Source of the DNA: Melanocharis versteri
Lineage: Eukaryota > Chordata > Aves > Passeriformes > Melanocharitidae
Direction: 5' to 3'
Length of the DNA stretch: 64,000 bases
NCBI GenBank assembly: GCA_013397845.1
Contig: VZTG01010608.1
Location: 434,001 to 498,000 of the forward strand
Under the pieces are notes generated by a model, which ran no database searches, was not told where the DNA came from, and worked only from the letters and a program-made list of their open reading frames with translations. Below, one piece after another: positions 61,692-64,000 of this stretch; position 1 is the stretch's first letter; every line of letters begins with the position of its first letter. Made by a program: the position numbers and the translations under genes.

Positions 61692-61822
61692 ACAAAAAAC
61701 AAACATCACAAAAAATCAACCAAACAAAAAAACACCGCAAAACAAACCAAACAAAAAAGCCCACAAACAAAACAAACAAACAAACAAAAACCCCAAAATC
61801 CAAACAAACAAACAAAAAACCC
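61692..61822. repeat. CAAA-rich simple repeat
   Basis: About 130 bases consist almost only of A and C, with AAACAAAC and CAAACAAACAAA units, occasional G or T, and CCCC blocks. The end of an open frame across it reads as lysine, asparagine and glutamine repeats and is an artefact. It is the longest example of an A/C-rich tract type also present at 4162-4206 and, in reverse, at 42839-42905. Confidence 0.92.
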
Positions 61823-61824
61823 CT

Positions 61825-64000
61825 AGATCACATTATTCTAAATAACTTGATGTAATTATAACAGACACAGAATTAGAACAATGGATCAACCTGCACAAAG
61901 AACACTGAGATATTGACATTGCAGCCCTTTCTAATTTGTTTGTTTGTCTGTTTAATTTTTAAAGAAAGTGTGTGTCCTAGTTTCTGGCAAGGAGATTCAA
62001 TATTATGTATATTTCCAAGGAGCAGTGGTTCCAGATATGACAGACATGTATTTAATCATTAAAGAAGAGCTGAAATTTGTTGGGTCCTTATTAGGGATAT
62101 GGGGGAATTAGTTCATGGAAACATGGTACATATTTCTTGAATGACTGCAATGTGCCAGAGTAATTCCAGTGCTCTTTCACTGACAGAGCAGGGGGAGAAA
62201 CAGTGTCCCTCTTGGCAATCCTCATCTTTGAGACAAAAATTAAAATTGAAATGCTATAACCATAAATCATAAATTCCAATCTCCAGTGAACAAATGGGGA
62301 GACTATCATGGTCTGGAGAGTAAAGGAAATCCTACAGCCATAAATCATCTACTGAATGTTTTGTTTTCAAGTTAGAAAAATAGCCAAAACATGACACCAC
62401 TCAAATGCCCATTACATCACAGGAAGCTAATTGTTCTAAAAATATGCCTTTTTGTAAACCCTTCCAAATGGTGATGATGAAGTATCCGACTCGCAGTTTT
62501 AAAACAAAGGAAGTCACAGGCATACAATTCAACTGGTTATCCTGGAGTGGAGAAAGTTATGTGAGAAGTTACTCCCCTAGCTACTTCTGAGCAGGGACTG
62601 TAAGGATAAAGAATCCTTTAGAGAAGCACAAAATGGATTCTTTTTTTTCCTTTATAAACCTTATTTGGTCTGTCTTTCTTTTATGGATTGGAAGACAGTT
62701 TTATTTTGAGTTTTACCCACTTGTGAAGGAAAATTAGTCAGGATTTTTACAAATCTCTGTTTCTAGAGACCAGATGGTATTGATTTGAACATAAGGTAGA
62801 TGGCAGGAGAAAAAGCAGAAAGAATATCAGAGGGTGGTGGAAACCAACAAATAATCCTTTATGAATTTCATAGCCTCTTATTAATGCTGATATTTTTTAC
62901 GCCTGAAAACCTGTATTTTTCAGTCTTGCTGCAAATATAGTGCAAAGTGAAACCTTCTTGTGTCATGTACTTTTCTCTTGCCTACAGCAAATTAGTTGTA
63001 CTTGATTTCCACAAAGATTTAATATCCTAATCAGCTATTACTTGAACTAGTAAGCCTTGCCACATATATCTGAAATTCTCTCTCTAAATTTAACGTGAAC
63101 ATGAGAAGCAGAGCAGGTAAGAGAGTCAAAGAGCTATTGAGGTTGTCATTGCTGAGAATGTTTTGAAGATTGCAACTTTTTTCATATGTTTAATTGAACA
63201 TCTGTGAATATTGATACTTTTTAAAAGGAATTGCATGAATTAAGATAAGCATTTTATATTATTTAAAGATCCTAAATAATGTATCAGATCTTATTAATAT
63301 ACCCAACCTCTCAATAAAATAGTGCCTGGATTTGAAAGTAACTGTCAAAATGCATAAGATTTATCCTGGAGTAAATTCTCTCTCAACAGGAAGAATTCAA
63401 CCATAACAAGTGTCTTTCTGTCTTTCTATCACTATTCATCTTTGAAAATTACTATAGTTTTATAACCTTCTTATCTTTCTGGATTATTTTTAAGATTCTT
63501 GATGGAAAATATAAAATAGCATTCATAATAAGTACGTGCAGTTCTAGGTGAGGTTATCCAGCCTTATTTTCTAAATACCATAGATTTTCCTTTGCTTTAG
63601 CTTATAGGTGATTTCATAGTGAGTCAAGGAATGACAGAATAATTATTTACAGGTTTGAGGATCTCCATATCTGTTGACCACTGAGTGGAAAAAAAGGGAG
63701 AACGAGTCCCATTAATGTTAATTAATGATAAATGAAGAGGCTTCATAGGTATCACCAAGCATAATCTTCCTACACAGATGAGCCCTATCAAACGGTATCA
63801 ATTAGTGTACTGGAAGCATTCCTTCACAGTCAAAAATTGTGGTCACTTAAATTCTAAATACAAGAAAAAGTCAGAACATCTATGTTGTATTTTCTCCACT
63901 GACTGTACTTCCACCAGTCTCCTCACCCAACAAGGACAGGAAAAGACAGAAAATGCTGCCAAAAGCCTTCTGGGTTAAACTACATAGCAGGGAAAAAATG
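61825..64000. other. Unique AT-rich non-coding sequence
   Basis: No gene, RNA or repeat is supported up to the end of the window. Short open frames (61 to 85 codons) have no recognisable motif. Confidence 0.5.

Noticed and set aside
1..64000. Bacterial or phage-type systems, CRISPR arrays, rRNA, viral genes
   Set aside because: None of the expected signals is present; the CR1 ends and overall texture place the DNA in a bird nuclear genome. No endogenous retrovirus was recognised.

Overview
This window looks like avian (bird) nuclear DNA from a gene-poor, AT-rich region. The main evidence is a set of CR1 LINE fragments with the 3' end typical of bird genomes: a GGTTGGAAGGGACC-like motif next to copies of ATTCTATGATTCTATGA or its complement. 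The overall low repeat load, the A/C-rich simple sequence (CAAA-type) and two very old MIR-like SINE traces also fit an amniote. I cannot name the species. There are no operons, ribosome binding sites, rRNA genes, CRISPR arrays or phage-like genes. Open frames are short and almost all look like chance; the longest two (169 and 157 codons) do not look like genes.

Layout. 1-11070 is unique AT-rich sequence with A-runs, A/C-rich tracts and one segment resembling a conserved non-coding element near 7.9-8.2 kb. A 620-bp CR1 copy (minus) lies at 11.07-11.69 kb. 11.7-20.9 kb is unique sequence with an ancient MIR-like SINE at 16.65-16.80 kb. Two diverged copies of an unknown repeat lie at 20.92-21.04 and 22.03-22.15 kb. 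22-33 kb is unique sequence with several A-runs and a second, weaker MIR-like trace at 29.8 kb. The best coding candidate is a terminal exon on the minus strand at 33.19-33.30 kb, with a putative 3' UTR to about 32.93 kb. A second pair of diverged repeats (33.47 and 34.33 kb), a TATC/GATATC microsatellite (34.5-34.7 kb), a perfect 12-bp-arm hairpin (35.42 kb) and a long homopyrimidine tract with the only ambiguous base (35.69-35.77 kb) follow. 39.0-39.7 kb and 41.4-41.5 kb hold several CR1 remnants, including two decayed pieces of the same CR1 endonuclease region. 45.24-45.61 kb is CpG-richer than its surroundings. 55.05-55.34 kb is another conserved-element candidate, followed by a CR1 copy (55.6-56.06 kb), a short CR1 3' end (58.1-58.2 kb), a two-copy 91-bp tandem duplication (58.98-59.16 kb) and a CAAA-rich tract (61.69-61.82 kb).

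How it works together. If the 33.2-kb exon is real, the sequence above it (higher coordinates) would be intron of a minus-strand gene and the sequence below about 32.93 kb would be intergenic. Otherwise the whole window is intergenic or intronic. The homeodomain-, POU- and GATA-like motif clusters would fit distant regulation of a developmental gene outside the window, but that is inference; no alignment was possible. I found no new multi-gene system here.
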